Below, in pieces: positions 24,358 through 36,745 of a stretch of 64,000 nt of DNA (position 1 is the stretch's first letter; each line of letters begins with the position of its first letter). The DNA is from Viola odorata. Lineage: Eukaryota > Streptophyta > Magnoliopsida > Malpighiales > Violaceae. The stretch covers positions 21,066,579 to 21,130,578 of the forward strand of contig OY829542.1 in assembly GCA_963691705.1 (NCBI GenBank). The letters run 5' to 3'. Made by a program: the position numbers and the translations under genes. Under the pieces are notes generated by a model. It did not search any database and was not told where the DNA came from. It saw only the letters and a list, made by a program, of their open reading frames with translations.

Positions 24358-25007
24358 TTAAGTTTAAGCATTGGTATGCTTCCAATAATCACAGTTAACT
24401 AAGATTGTGCTTCCTATCTTATTTATTTATTTAGAAAAATAAAGCAGTACCTTAAAATTCATAACTTTGATCAGGTTTTATGTTAAGTTATTGATAACTT
24501 ATTCCTACTCTCCTTCTCTATTTGACTAGACTTTTTTAGGGTTAATTTTATTACACCCCTAGGTGAAACTCAAAAGCTATCTCTAACTTTAAAAAAAATA
24601 TGATTTGCCCCTTGTATATACTGGTGTTGCAATTAGCCCCCTTCCATCAATAGCAAATGATCAGTTGTTCGTGATCGAGACATCGTGATGTTTTTATCCA
24701 CACAAACAAAAAGACATCGCGATGCTTTTTCCATCTAAATGTTTGATATAACGTGACTTTTCCATTTAAATATTTTAGCGTTAAAATTGTTTATCGAAAA
24801 AAGAAAAGAAAAAAATACTTTAGCGTTAAATTTCTCTTATAAAAATAATTAATGGGTTAATGAATTTTTTTTTGTCTGTCTACTTATTGAAATTGTTTCA
24901 TCTCATCCTTAGATTATTACACATTTATAATCCTCCTATTTTTCAACATTAGTTATAAAGTTGCTTATGTGACCTAATTTCCGTTAAATCTAATCATATG
25001 GCTAAAG
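24358..25007. other. AT-rich intergenic stretch
   Basis: No ORF, RNA gene or element termini recognised. CATCGCGATG-type short palindromes near 24683-24728 are the only structure noted. Confidence 0.35.
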
Positions 25008-25448
25008 GTGTTTATCGGTCGGTACCGTAATATTTCGGTATTCGGCATACCGAACTACGAAAAATAAATACCGTATCATATTTTTTTATGATTGGTACCA
25101 TTTTTATATTACCGAAATTATTTTGGTACGGTAATATGATATAACAAATACCGAATTAAATCAATCTAAATGTAAAAAACTAGCAATTTGGCCATCAATG
25201 TTGCTTCGTATGGCCTCCATTATCAGAATTTGTATGAAATAAAACATCAATGGCAATTAAAATCAACAACAATTAAGATTGATTTTTATTTCACTAATAT
25301 AAAACCCTAACCTAATTGATAAGAGATGTAGTTCGAGTGGGATGAGAGGAGAAGAAGAAGATGATGTGGTGGTGGACTGGTGGTGGTGATGAGATTACAT
25401 ATGAGAGATGAGGAGTTTGCGCCGCTGCTAGACATGAAAAAAGAGAGG

Positions 25449-27559
25449 AAAAAAGACATAAATGGCCCCTGAACTTTAATTTTTTAATTAATGTGGCCCC
25501 TAAACTATTAATTTGTTTAATTACAACCCTGCGAATCGAACGTTTTGACAAAATTGCACCCTACCGTGACAGAAATCTGACGTGGCGACGTTATCTTTCA
25601 CGTCACCCATGTTTCACATGCCACGTCGTCGAGCCACGTCAGTATCTTGCCACCTCACACCTCCACGTTAGAAAATTATTATAATTAATTTAAAAATTCA
25701 GAAAATTAATATAATTAATTTAAAAAATTCAGAAAATTAATATAATTAATTTAAAAAATTCAGAAAAATAATTTAATTAATTTCAAAATTCCAGAAAAAT
25801 AATTTAATTGATTTAAAAAAGAGGTAATAGCATAAAGACCCCCTGTACTATTTTTCAAAACAGAAACCTCCCCTGTACTTCAAAAAGTCAAATTGACCTC
25901 CCCTGTACTATCGGTCAGAACCATTCCGTTGGTCTGTACCAGTCAAACTAACAGACTTCACTTTTTGACCGTTGACTTTGATTAAAATATTCAAAAAAAT
26001 TATAAAAAATTCAAAAAAAATGTAAAACAAATGTAAAAAATTTAAAAAAAATTGTAAAAAATCCCAAAAAAATGTATAAATTCTATAAAAAATTATGTAA
26101 CCTAAAAATCCAGAAAAAAATGTAAAATCAAAAAAAAATCAAAAAAAGTTAATTAATCTAAAAATTCAGAAAAAAATGTAAAATTGGATTTTTTACATTT
26201 TTTTGGACATTTTTTTGGATTTATTATTTTTGAATTTTTACATTTCTTTGGGAATTTTTAAAATTTTTTATAGAATTTTTACATTTTTTTCGGATTTTTT
26301 ACAATTTTTTATAAATTTTTTACATTTTTTTACAATTTTTCTGAATATTTTATTCAAAGTCAACGGTCAACACTAACAGTCTGTTAGTTTGACTGACGGA
26401 GACCAAGCAAATGCTTCTGACCGATAGTACAGGGGAGGTCAATTTGACTTTTTGAAGTACAGGGGAGGTTTCTGTTTTAAAAAATAGTACAGGGGGTCTT
26501 TATGCTATTACCTCTTTAAAAAATCCAGAAAATTAATATTATTAATTTAAAAAATTCAGAAAATTAATATAATTAATTTCAAAATAATTTTATTAATTTC
26601 AAAAATCCAGAAAATTATTTTTCTTAATTTAAAAAATTCAGAAAATTAATATAATTCATTTAAAAAATTCAGAAAAAAATAATTAATTTTAAAAATCTAA
26701 AAATAATGTAATTAATTTTAAAAAAATTAAAAAATAATATAATTAAAAAATCCGCTTACTTACCTTTTATTTCAGCAACACCTCTCCTTCTTTTTCTTTC
26801 TTTTCTTGTTCTTTCTGCAACAACCGACAGAGGGAGGGATTTGGGTGGTTCGGTGTGGTATTGATGTTTGGAGCGGGTTGACTGATGTGATAGTTGTTGT
26901 GGTGGGAGCCGGTGGTGATTGATGGTTGGAGTGGGCTGATTTGGGTTTTGTGGATTTGGCAGAATTTATTTTGCAGAGATGGGATTTGGATTTAAGTAGA
27001 GAGGGATTAGTAATTGGAGAGGGATTATATTAATTTTTGGAATTTTGAAATTAATTACATTATTTTTTTAATTTTTCAAATTAATTAAATTATTTTTCTG
27101 GATTTTTTAAATTAATTATATTAATTTTTTGGATTTTTAAAATTAATTATATTAATTTTCTGGATTTTTAAAATTAATTATATTAATTTTCTGGATTTTT
27201 AAAATTAATTATATTAATTTTCTGGATTTTTTAAATTAATTAAATTATTTTCTGAATTTTTTAAATTAATTATATTAATTTTATGGATTTTTAAATTATT
27301 TTTCTGGATTTTTTCAATTAATTATATTAATTTTCTGACGTGGAGGTGTGAGGTGGCAAGATGCTGACGTGGCTCGACGACGTGGCATGTGAAACACGGG
27401 TGACGTGGAAGATAACGTCGCCGCATCAGATTTCTGTCACGGTAGGGTCCAATTTTGTCAAAACGTTCGATTCGTATAGTTGTAATTAAACAAATTAATA
27501 GTTCAGGGGCCACATTAATTAAAAAATTAAAGTTCAGTGATCATTTATGTCTTTTTGTC
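25449..27559. mobile_element. Nonautonomous Mutator-like element with long terminal inverted repeats
   Basis: The arms (about 25455-25680 and 27330-27559) are inverted copies of over 200 bp. They contain GGCCCCTGAACTTTAAT, ATCGAACGTTTTGACAAAATT and repeated CCACGTC motifs. Inside, AT-rich units of about 31 bp (AATTAATTTAAAAAATTCAG type) run in tandem in one direction on the left and inverted on the right (27030-27330). 26775-26990 is a non-repetitive stretch that may be captured DNA. The A-rich flanks make the target duplication ambiguous. No transposase. Confidence 0.65.
25821..26514. mobile_element. Foldback MITE with 9-bp target duplication, nested in the Mutator-like element
   Basis: The arms pair for about 190 bp (GAGGTAATAGCATAAAGACC to its complement; CCCCTGTACT repeated three times per arm). 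Both sides are flanked by TTTAAAAAA (25812-25820 and 26515-26523). The 9-bp duplication fits the Mutator superfamily. The core is T/A-rich with ACATTTTTTT repeats. Confidence 0.8.
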
Positions 27560-28481
27560 GGAAAAAAAACATAGTACTTTCAGAGGAGATGAGTTTGGTT
27601 TTGCTGGGTCAGAGTGCATGTGTCATTTAATTTTTAAATTAATTAATTAAATCACTTAATTTAATAATATATGTTTTGCTGGGTGCGTGTGTTGCTATTT
27701 AATTTTAAAATAAATTTAATTACTTGATTTAATAATATATATGGCAACGATATTTCAGTAATACTAAATTTATAAAATTTAATGCTGTATTGTATCGAAT
27801 TTAATTCTATACGGTATTCGATATACCGAAATAAAAAAATATCAATTCAAATATCGACTAAATAGAGAAAACTTCGATTTTCAGTAATTACGGTTCAGTA
27901 GTTCGGTACACACCCCTACATGTGGCGTTGAATATTTCTACATGGTGTAGGTGACATAAATATTATTATTTTAAAAAATTAAATTTATACTTCAAAATGA
28001 AAAAAAAATCCAAAAATATCAATTTTATCTCCTTCTTCCTTCTTTTCTTTCCTTTTTACACTAACAGTAGGAATTAGGAAATAAATGAAAAAATCAAAAC
28101 TAAATGGAAATAAAAATGGAAGGAAATAAAATGGAGGAGGAAATTAGGGAAAATTATTATGATTTGATAATGATGGTTGGTCGGGGTGAGTAGAAGATTG
28201 TATAAGAAAAAGGTAGTTTATCTATTCTATTTTTTTTCTATTTTTTTGGTATTTTTAATATTTATTCTTTGAAAATCAGTTTTTAATTTAGTTTTATTAA
28301 AATATTAATATTTTTTTACATGTTGCGGTGTACTAAAATTAAATTACCCATTTAAAAAAAAAATATCATGAAGAAATCTTTTGGATTAAACTGTGTTTTA
28401 GATTCTTAATTCATAGTAATCCTCAAATGGGCACTGTGGCCCGATAGAAGGGAAACAACTGTTTGTTTTAAAAAAAAAAAA
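27560..28481. other. AT-rich intergenic stretch between nested elements
   Basis: It includes the right arm of the hAT-like element to 27918. Beyond that only AT-rich DNA without recognisable genes is seen. A short direct repeat (TTTAATAATATATG with TTTTGCTGGGT) occurs at about 27595-27745. Confidence 0.35.
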
Positions 28482-28484
28482 TTA

Positions 28485-30043
28485 GGTTTTGTTTACGAAC
28501 GAAAAACTATCTCATTTTTCTGTTTCTGTTTTTCAGAAATATTTCTGATTTTAGAAAACATTAGAAAACTGAAAATCGTGTTTCTTTTGTACTAAATGTA
28601 AAAAAATCCAGCTTTATAAAACTCGAAATCGTGTTCACGTGACAACTATTTCTTCTTTTTTGGAAAAACGAAAAAAACTACTAATTTTGTTCAATCAATT
28701 TGATTTTAATTAAAAAATCAAGCTATCATTTATTTCTTTTTTAAAAGATTAATAAACTAAGCAGTAACCCATTTTAATTTTGTTAAACATCAAATATAAA
28801 TATGTTAATTCTATTCATATTAAAGATCAAATATAAATATAATAATTTTGTTCATGAAAATAAAATACATATAAAATAGTCTTGAATTATTTGTTGATTA
28901 CGTAAATACTATAAATATGAACATTAAAAACAAACTTAATTTAAATTGTTACTTCTTCATATTCTAACAATATTATAATTAGCCCATAATTGATCTGCAA
29001 TATATTCTCTAACCGCATTCATTTGTTGTTGTTGAAACATATCCACTTGAATACCTTCTTCCATCACATTAGCTTCGTCCTCGTTAAAATTTTGCTGACA
29101 TTCTATACCATATCGTTCACCGATAGCTAAGTACATTTATTCATCCATGTCTTGTCAATCCGTAGCTTTAAAACTAGGAGTACCATTTGGATCTTTATTA
29201 ACTCTCTCGTACAATATTGATAAAAATATCGATTCATTTTTGTCCAACCATTTAGCCTCATCTTCTCCATCATTTCTTCCTCCCATCTAAATCATCAATC
29301 ATTAAAATTAGGAGGTGACATTCATCATGTATTCGTAAACTCATGGAAAATATTCACTATCAATTTCTCATAATTTCAAACTTATCTATATGAATATATT
29401 ACTAATTATCATCATTTTTGAAAAAAAAAATACTACATGCATGATTTTTAACCAACAAGCCAAAACAATATCAGCCAATTAAACTGAAGTTTACATCTCA
29501 ATTGAAAAAATATTTCAGGAAATTCGGAGAGAGGATCAATATACGAAGAATATGGAAAACAAAACTGATTATGGAAATAAAGAATAAAATAAAGACCATA
29601 AAGAGCAGAAGTACCACACATGGGGAGGAGGAGGAGGCAACGATGACGGAGGAGGTGGCGACGACAACATGCAGGTTAAAGGAGAAAGTTGTGCATTGTT
29701 TTGGGAAAACGACCAGATCTAATGAAAGAGAAAGGGAGAAAGGTTTGAAGAGAGAAGTGAGTGGTTGATAGTATTTTGGGTGTTTTTTTCCCATTGTTTA
29801 TTTTTGAGATTAACAAGATGGCTGGTTGAGTAGGAGTAAAAAAAATATTTGAAAAATAGTTTTGGAAAAGTTGAAAAACTCCATTTTGGGCGTTTCTAAT
29901 TTTTAGTGTTAATTTAAAAAAATTGAAAAACTGGAGATTTTTTTTGAGATTTTTCCAATTACTGAAACACAATTTAAAAAATATCTCTAGTTTTCTGAAA
30001 ATTAAATTTTTTTTTAGAAAATTCTCCGTTCGTAAACAACTCC
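28485..30043. mobile_element. PIF/Harbinger-like element, internally deleted
   Basis: Termini GGTTTTGTTTACGAACG and, read inward from the right, GGAGTTGTTTACGAACGG form inverted repeats. Direct TTA duplications flank both ends (28482-28484 and 30044-30046). Length 1,559 bp. It carries a minus-strand remnant that looks like the Myb/SANT-like protein and C-terminal tail found in plant Harbinger elements. The TIR/TTA combination and the remnant agree on PIF/Harbinger. Confidence 0.75.
28957..29286 (-). pseudogene. Remnant of Harbinger-associated Myb/SANT-like protein
   Basis: Translation starts MGGRNDGEDEAKWLDKNESI, resembling the start of plant Myb/SANT-like (Myb_DNA-bind_3) proteins encoded by or near Harbinger elements. 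Two in-frame stops follow near residues 43 and 49. The tail includes MNAVREYIADQLWANY, resembling the conserved C-terminal phrase of such proteins. Most of the middle is missing. The fold assignment is from memory. Confidence 0.55.
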
Positions 30044-30051
30044 TTAATGAT

Positions 30052-30597
30052 CCATTTGCACCCTAAGTTTGTGCTTTTGTTTTGTAACACGCATCCCATG
30101 TTTTACATTAGACCATTTTGCACCTTTGATTTATCAAATTAGCTCAAATAAGCCCAATTGAACATTTTCCTTATTTTCTTATTTTTCATAAATATCAAAA
30201 ATTATTTTATTATCTGATGTGTCATTAAATAACAAAAATTATTTTAAAAAATGGGGTGAAATTATAAAAATAATAAAATATATTTAGGTTCATGTTTCAT
30301 GGGCCCCACGTTACACGTCGCTGCCACATCACATCGTGCATACATGTCACTTCCATTTGTTAGCAATTTGCCACGTCATTAGATGGTAGCACACTATTGG
30401 TTGTTTAAAGTTGGGAATAGTGTTGTCAAAAGAAGTGAAGAATGAGATTTGAACCAAAAAACACTATATAATTTAAAATTATTTTTTTATGATATTTGTA
30501 GAAAGTAAGAAAATAAGGAAAATGTGTAAAGGGTTCAATATAAAATGTGGTACGTATATTAGGGGGAAAACGCAATAGTAGGGTGGGTGCAAATGGG
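30052..30597. mobile_element. Probable Mutator-like MITE
   Basis: CCATTTGCACCC at 30052-30063 is inverted at 30585-30596 (GGGTGCAAATGG), with weaker pairing further in. CCACGTC and ACGTCG motifs are typical of this kind of element. The target duplication is not clear. Confidence 0.45.
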
Positions 30598-30779
30598 AAG
30601 AAAAAAATTGAAAAAAATGGCGTAGTTTGGTAAACAACTCGTTATGTCGTGTATGAAATTCTGGTAATAAGAAAAGTGTGCATAAAACCCTAGAAATTAG
30701 GAAAAAATTTGAATGTTATAAGAGCTAACCAATATTGAATATGATTGATCGCACTAAAGATTTATCTACCCATTACAAT

Positions 30780-31222
30780 TAGGGGTGGCAATATGGACAA
30801 TTGTCTATTTGTCTGTCCCGTCCGTCCATGTCCATTTAATAAATGGGTTGGGTTACACCCGTCCAACTACATATACGGATGGACGGGACAAACCCAACGG
30901 GTTCCGTCCGTCCATTTATTATTTAATTTTTTAAAAAATAATTAATTTCTCAAAAAAAAAAAAATTCAAATTTTTTATAAAAAAAAATAATATTTTTTAA
31001 AAAAAGTACTCTTATTTTTCGAAAATAATAATTTTTCAAAAAAAAAAATTTCCAAAAATATTATTTTTCAAAAAAAAATTCAATTCGCAGAAAGAATTAT
31101 TATTGGACGGGAACCCGTCCCGTCCGTCCAAATTTAGATGGACGGGTTTTGTCCGTCCATTTATTAAATGGACAGATGAGATTACACCATGGATGTCCGT
31201 CCGTCCCATATTGCCACCCCTA
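30780..31222. mobile_element. hAT-type MITE (TAGGGGTGGCAAT family) with exact 8-bp target duplication
   Basis: Ends TAGGGGTGGCAATATGGAC and CCATATTGCCACCCCTA; ATTACAAT on both sides (30772-30779 and 31223-31230). GTCCGTCC repeats in both arms, AT-rich core. Same family as 5725-6164. Confidence 0.85.
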
Positions 31223-31462
31223 ATTACAATGTCGCATTTTCATTCAAAGAAATTATACATTATTTTTAACTTTTTGTATCATATATAAGGATCGTTTAAC
31301 AAATGAGATTGTTATTTCCAGTGAATATACTTTACACTTTTTTAAAAACTAATGAGTGGCGGCATGCTTTTTCAATAATGATGGTGACCTTGTGCTAATT
31401 ATTGCTATTAAGGAGTTAATAATAAAGTAATTAATTAACTAAAAGCTAAAAATTAAAAAATA

Positions 31463-31589
31463 CTCCCTCCGTCTACAATTAAGTGACGATTTTCTACAGA
31501 AAGTTACTGTACATTTTACTTGACTTTTTAGCGTTTGTTTTACTGAAAATTACTCTGGCAGAAAGACAGTTATTTATGGACAGAGGGAG
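31463..31589. mobile_element. Stowaway MITE, 127 bp
   Basis: CTCCCTCCGTC and GACAGAGGGAG ends with TA on both sides (31461-31462 and 31590-31591). Confidence 0.85.
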
Positions 31590-32075
31590 TACATCAATTC
31601 ATGCTAGATCAAGTATTTTCAAACAATGACAATATTGATTCAACTCAACAACAAAGGCTGCTTAATTCTGCCAATCTGAAGAATATACTAGAGAGATCAC
31701 AACTCCAACATTATTTTTTACTCTTGGAGAAAAAGAGAAATAACAACAAACAACTCTATGTTCAAACTGACGTAAAACTTGATGCAAAAGTACTAATAGC
31801 ATCAGAGAATGGACCTTCTTCTTCTTACAGAGGGAGTACATCAATTCATGCTAGATCAAGTATTTTCAAACAATGACAATATTGATTCAACTCAACAACA
31901 AAGGCTGCTTAATTCTGCCAATCTGAAGAATATACAAGAGAGATCACAACTCCAACATTATTTTTTACTCTTGGAGAAAAAGAGAAATAACAACAAACAA
32001 CTCTATGTTCAAACTGACGTAAAACTTGATGCAAAAGTCTAATAGCATCAGAGAATGGACCTTCTTCTTCTTACC
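31580..32075 (+). repeat. Recent tandem duplication, period 247 bp
   Basis: The block from ACAGAGGGAGTACATCAATT (31580) to TTCTTCTTAC repeats from 31827 with very few differences: a T/A change in ATACTAGAGAG and one deleted base in AAAGTACTAATAGC. The unit begins with the last bases of the adjacent Stowaway MITE. Each unit has an open plus-strand frame, but no protein family is recognised. Confidence 0.8.
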
Positions 32076-32215
32076 CCAGGGGCAACTTAAGTTGCTATAT
32101 TTCATTATTTTGAACCCCAGCCCCGACTTACGTTCTCTTCCCTATTTCAATTAAATATAAAAAAAGTTAGTCTGTTTTTATGCTTAATTCAGACATCAAC
32201 TTCGAATCCTTCCTG

Positions 32216-34913
32216 CTAGATTCTTGGATCCAATAGAAAGTTAGCAGGTTCTGTTCTTGCAGCATACCCGAACTTTGATGTACTATACTTCCTGTGCACA
32301 CCCGTAAGTTTTCCCATTCCAGAAGTTTGATGGTATGAGACCATAAGCCTTGAGCATTCCCTGTCCATTCCAAAGAAAAACAACCAGTAAGCCAAACACA
32401 ATCTCTGTCTTAGAGTTTCGGTAAATGTTCAAGGTCAAAAAGAAAAACTACTTACATAAGCTGCTCTTCTCGGTAGCTAGTGTACCATTCATTAGTCTTG
32501 CTCCATTGCTTCAACCCAGTAAGAGCGCACTGAGCTGTATAGATAGCAGCAGCAGCTAACAGAGAAGACGGAAACTTGATCATCTCGTACTCTACCAGGC
32601 AAAGCTCAATCATGAAGAACGAGAGGAGCTCAAGCTGTTTGGTCATCAGCAACATAATATTCAGATAAGTCACTTCTTCATCAAAAGAATCTAAACATTT
32701 AGGACAATTATTCTGGAAAGTAAAAAATGACTCGTACGTTCTTGTCGGATTGGGCAGCTTTCAGAAACCTCCTCATAAACACATATGGAGTGGGAACGGA
32801 TAGATTAAACTGTAAGGTATTAACCATTAACTTCTCCTGCAGTTACATAAAGAAACAACCATCATAAATCTCAATTGAATCCTAATCAAACCGTAGTAAC
32901 AATAATGAGTTTGGTCACATCATAATACAAAGAGAAGTATCACTTCAATCCTAATTAGACAGCAACAATTTGCTTCATAATCAACATATACTGTAGTGAA
33001 ATATATTTATTGCTTTGAATTAAATGTACCATGTCAAGCACTTCTTTTCTGCTGTATGCCTTGTCAGAAATCAGAATCAGATCATCCACTACAGGAACTG
33101 ATACTTCCTCATATTTGCATGCAAGAAGCATGGCTGTAACCCCAACCAGCTGGAGTTTCTTCCTTACAATGGAATGAACCGCTAAGAATCTATCAATCAG
33201 ATTTATGGTCAGATATAATGTCTCTTCCATCAATTCAAACTTGTAGTGTACCTGGTAAGTAAATCCCATCAAGCTTGTTAATCAATCAGATAATGCCAAA
33301 TAATTTCCATAGTCAAGAGATGAAAAATCTATTTTCATACCTCAATCAACCAGTCAATGAGAATGCCTCTCATCCTCTCATTAATGTCCACTTGTTGTAT
33401 CATGTAGTTTGGTGGGACACGAGAAGATCCCTGCAAGTAAAATAGTCCAACAAAAAGTTCAGTAACCCTCAAATGCTTCCACACTCTGTACTCATCTTTT
33501 AGAAGCACTACCATTAACCAAAACTAAAACGCAATTTGGACAGTTCTTCTAATAGTCATGAAAACTTTATACTATTGTTGGCTCATAACTGGACAGTTTG
33601 GCTAACATCTTAATCAACGTTACAGATTAAAATAACATCTACCAACTAAACAGAAGTTCTAGGGAAGATCAAAATTGAATGACATGACTGGAAGAAGTAA
33701 TTAGAGCACAAAAAACTTTTTGGATCAAAATTGAATTAGGAAGGTAGAGATTATATGTCACCTCTGCTTTCCTGTAAAAGCTGTATAGATCATCAATGTA
33801 CTCAATGACTGAAAGATGATTATCCTTGTCTTTGCTGTCTATGTCCACAACTACCTCTTCCTCAGCATATTCCATTTCATCCTCCTCCTGCAGTAAATGA
33901 GTACAACTAAGCATTGTGATAAGAAAAGAAGAGGAACCATTAATCAGAACAGGTATTCCATATACCATGCGGTCAATCTCCTCCAGCATTGCTTCTGTGT
34001 GTTGCACAAACATTGGCGCAGAAAAGTCATCACTGGCCTTGTGACTTTCAACATCAGTAATGGGACAATCTTCTGACCCAGTTGAATTTGGAACAGAATT
34101 AATTGGTTTCTTCACCTCCTGTTAACAAAAGTTAACTTTCAGTCTAATCTCATCTTCCGTGGAACATAAACATAGAATGAACTAGGAACAAGTTCAAAAC
34201 AAAATCTTTTTGGCAAAAAGTATACCTCTGGCTTTGTTTGCTGCTTGTTAGCTAATTGGGTAGCAAACTTCCTAAACAAATAGCAATAGCACACAAATGC
34301 ACTCAATCAGGACATATTTTGACATTGAACAAGAAATTGTGAAAATCAAACACAACAAGAGAACCAAACAGACCTGGTGATTGGCCGATGTACCGGAATA
34401 GGTGGGTTCTTATCACATGTTGCTTGCCTTCTAGTTCCAGACCATAAACACAGAAAAACACATTCAATTAAAAGCCATTCTCGTACCTAAGTAATGATTT
34501 CGAAAACAAAAATTGCACCATTTTATTCCCTTTCCTCTTCTCTAATTTTCTCCGCAACAAGACAAGGTGATAAATTTAAAAAGAGAGGAGCAATTTAGGG
34601 TTTAAGACGCTTACTCTGATAAACCTCTTTTGTTGACTGCACATGGATATGGTGGCCCCCCGACTATGTTGCGATTTATGTTACTTAACGCCCTTCGATT
34701 ATTCCCTGGCGCCGCCACAAACTTTCCTCCTCCGCCGCGTAAACCCCCTGAAATTCCAGAGAGATCGCCGATTGGATTAGGGTTTAATAGCCCAAAACCC
34801 GACCCACACAGATAATAGAATTGAAAACCAAAATTCAAAATCAAAACTTAACTACCTTGAGCATTTACGGGTCCGATCACATCCGGATTGTTCTCGTCAG
34901 AGAAAGACATCAT
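32216..34913 (-). CDS. CYCB2: B2-type mitotic cyclin
   Basis: Eleven exons (34856-34913, 34615-34747, 34374-34430, 34226-34271, 33966-34118, 33762-33887, 33341-33430, 33030-33251, 32738-32836, 32456-32634, 32216-32360) total 1,308 nt and 435 aa, with matching phases. The destruction box [10 protein letters not shown] lies near residue 35. [14 protein letters not shown] precedes the cyclin core. The core holds [20 protein letters not shown] and [20 protein letters not shown]. The C-terminal fold ends [20 protein letters not shown]. These are signatures of plant CYCB2 cyclins, which activate CDKA/CDKB at G2/M and are degraded through APC/C. Length is normal for the subfamily. Two adjacent ATG codons (34913 and 34910) could start it. 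No disabling lesion seen; one splice (32738) uses a slightly shifted donor giving DKN before LELLSFF. Confidence 0.92.
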
Positions 34914-35231
34914 TGCCTATACAAGGAAAGATTTAAAAAAGAATGAGAACCCATCGACGGGAAAAGCACGAATTTGATCGAACTGGGTAGAAACAAGAAG
35001 GAAAGGTTCTTAATCTTGCTATTCAGATAAAAAACAAACAAGCCCACACCTTCAAAACTCAAGATTTCTCCTTTGATTTCCTTAATTGCGAAGAATCCAA
35101 GAGAGAGAGACCCCAATCAAATCAACCCAGAAACGGACTGATCTCTCTCTCACAATCCCTTTGGCTCTCTTCCTTCTCTTCTCTGTGTGTGGTTTTCTTC
35201 TTTGGGTGTGGGGTGTGGTGTGTTGACTGGG

Positions 35232-35237
35232 TTTATA
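35232..35237 (-). promoter_or_regulatory. TATA box of the cyclin B2 gene
   Basis: TATAAA on the minus strand about 320 nt upstream of the start codon. A CT-rich leader (TCTCTCTCTCTTGG near 35100) follows. Confidence 0.5.
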
Positions 35238-35381
35238 CGAGGAGAAGGAAGAAAAAGGAAGAATGGAAAAAAGAAAGGACCCGAAAAAGAAAAGATAAGA
35301 GAGGAGAACTGTTTGTGAGCGGAATTGAGACGTAAACAGCGGATATATGTCTGCACATGCGCTTCCCAAAATTTTAAAAAC

Positions 35382-35468
35382 AACGGCTAGTAAATCTTGA
35401 CCGTTGGATCAGTCCCTCTGATTGAAAAGTCGCGTTCCCTTCTAAGCCTACCCTAAAAACCTCAACGG
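35382..35468. promoter_or_regulatory. Cluster of MSA-type (MYB3R-binding) motifs upstream of cyclin B2
   Basis: Three AACGG cores occur within about 90 bp: 35382-35386, 35398-35408 (minus strand TCCAACGGTCA, a full match to the YCYAACGGYYA consensus) and 35464-35468 (CTCAACGGTTA). MSA elements give G2/M-phase expression of plant B-type cyclins. Confidence 0.65.
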
Positions 35469-35474
35469 TTACCT

Positions 35475-36745
35475 TGCATGTGCCCTCCTCTCCCCCTCCC
35501 CTTTTCAAAAATTTATTCACGAGTATGGTCTTCATGTCTTGAATTTATTTCCATCATTTGCATCATCTGGAGAACTGTTATCTTGTCTGGTAATTTGCTG
35601 GGGTTGAGTTAGGAGTTGAGGAATCTTTTAATTAAGAGAGTATAAGTTAAAATCATCTTTAGTTTTTTTAGTGCTTAATATTGTTTTAGTTGGTTGTTAA
35701 GTAAGTGATTGCCTGAGTTCCAAAAACAATTGTATAAAGAAAGTGCCAAATAAATTTTATTTATTTGATTCATGATTTTTCAATATTAGGTTTGAATATA
35801 GTTTTGACAATAAGAATGGTAATGGTAATGAAATTACAATTTGAACTAAAAATTATAATACCACGTGTGCTCAAAGTCGACACAACAATTCAAGTGGGCT
35901 CAATGAAAGAAAATAGTACGTCTATATAAAAATTGTATGGCCTTACAAGCATTGTTATACTGTTCATTTCTCATATTATCGATGGTAAAAATACCAATAA
36001 AAATTCAAATTCATTTAAATTTCACCTTCTCCTATAAAAAAAATCATTATATTTGTCTCACATAAATTTTAATATTTTCACCCATTATTTTTCTCTATTT
36101 GATCATATCTATTCAAATTTATGGCCCTACTATTTTTTTTTTCTAATTTCCTTCATTTGTTATAATTTTTCTCTAACATTTGTGACTTTTTAATTTTTTT
36201 ACCATTTCCAGTTTCTAATAATTTTATGTAAATTTAGTGAGCCCTACATGCAAGGTTTTCAACCTCGAGAGTCTACTTCGGTATGAAAAACTGAGGTAAA
36301 ATCGTTCTGTAAAACCGAAATGTAAAATCATAAAAGTTTATAAATTATAGTGTTTTTTTATCTGCTTACACTTTTATATTAACTATACATCTATCTCATA
36401 AAAAAATTAATTATGTTTTTTTAGATAAAACAAAAAAAAAAAAACTAATGACAACACTATGACATTCTATTCTACCTACAAAGTTCTCTCTATTATGAGA
36501 AATGAAATCTTTGAATGTACAAAACATATACGGGTAAAAGTTAAGAAAGGAACTTACTTAACATTAAGAGACGGAGACAAACTGAGGATTAAAAAAGAAG
36601 CGGTGAGTTGGTAGTTGTCTTTGGGCACGCATACTGCATACACAACAACAGTAGAGACTAGAGAATTAGTGATAATTTTAAAATATTTATTTATTTATTA
36701 ACAAAAAAATGTTTGAATCTCTCTTCTATTTAAAAATTAAAAGGT
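35475..36745. other. AT-rich intergenic stretch
   Basis: No gene, RNA gene or clear element ends recognised. Confidence 0.35.

Larger units (their letters stand above)
25008..27918. mobile_element. Old hAT-like element (CGGTACCGAA-rich) split by a Mutator-like insertion
   Basis: The left arm (25008-25165) starts AGGTGTTTATCGGTCGGTACCG. The right arm (about 27745-27918) ends GTTCGGTACACACCCCTA, a loose inverted match. Both arms are full of CGGTA, ATACCG and CCGAA words. The element at 25449-27559 separates them. No transposase seen and no clean 8-bp duplication, so the superfamily is tentative. Confidence 0.45.

Noticed and set aside
31601..32042. Two open frames in the 247-bp tandem repeat
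   Set aside because: Both stop shortly after the repeat, encode no known domain and are explained by the duplication.
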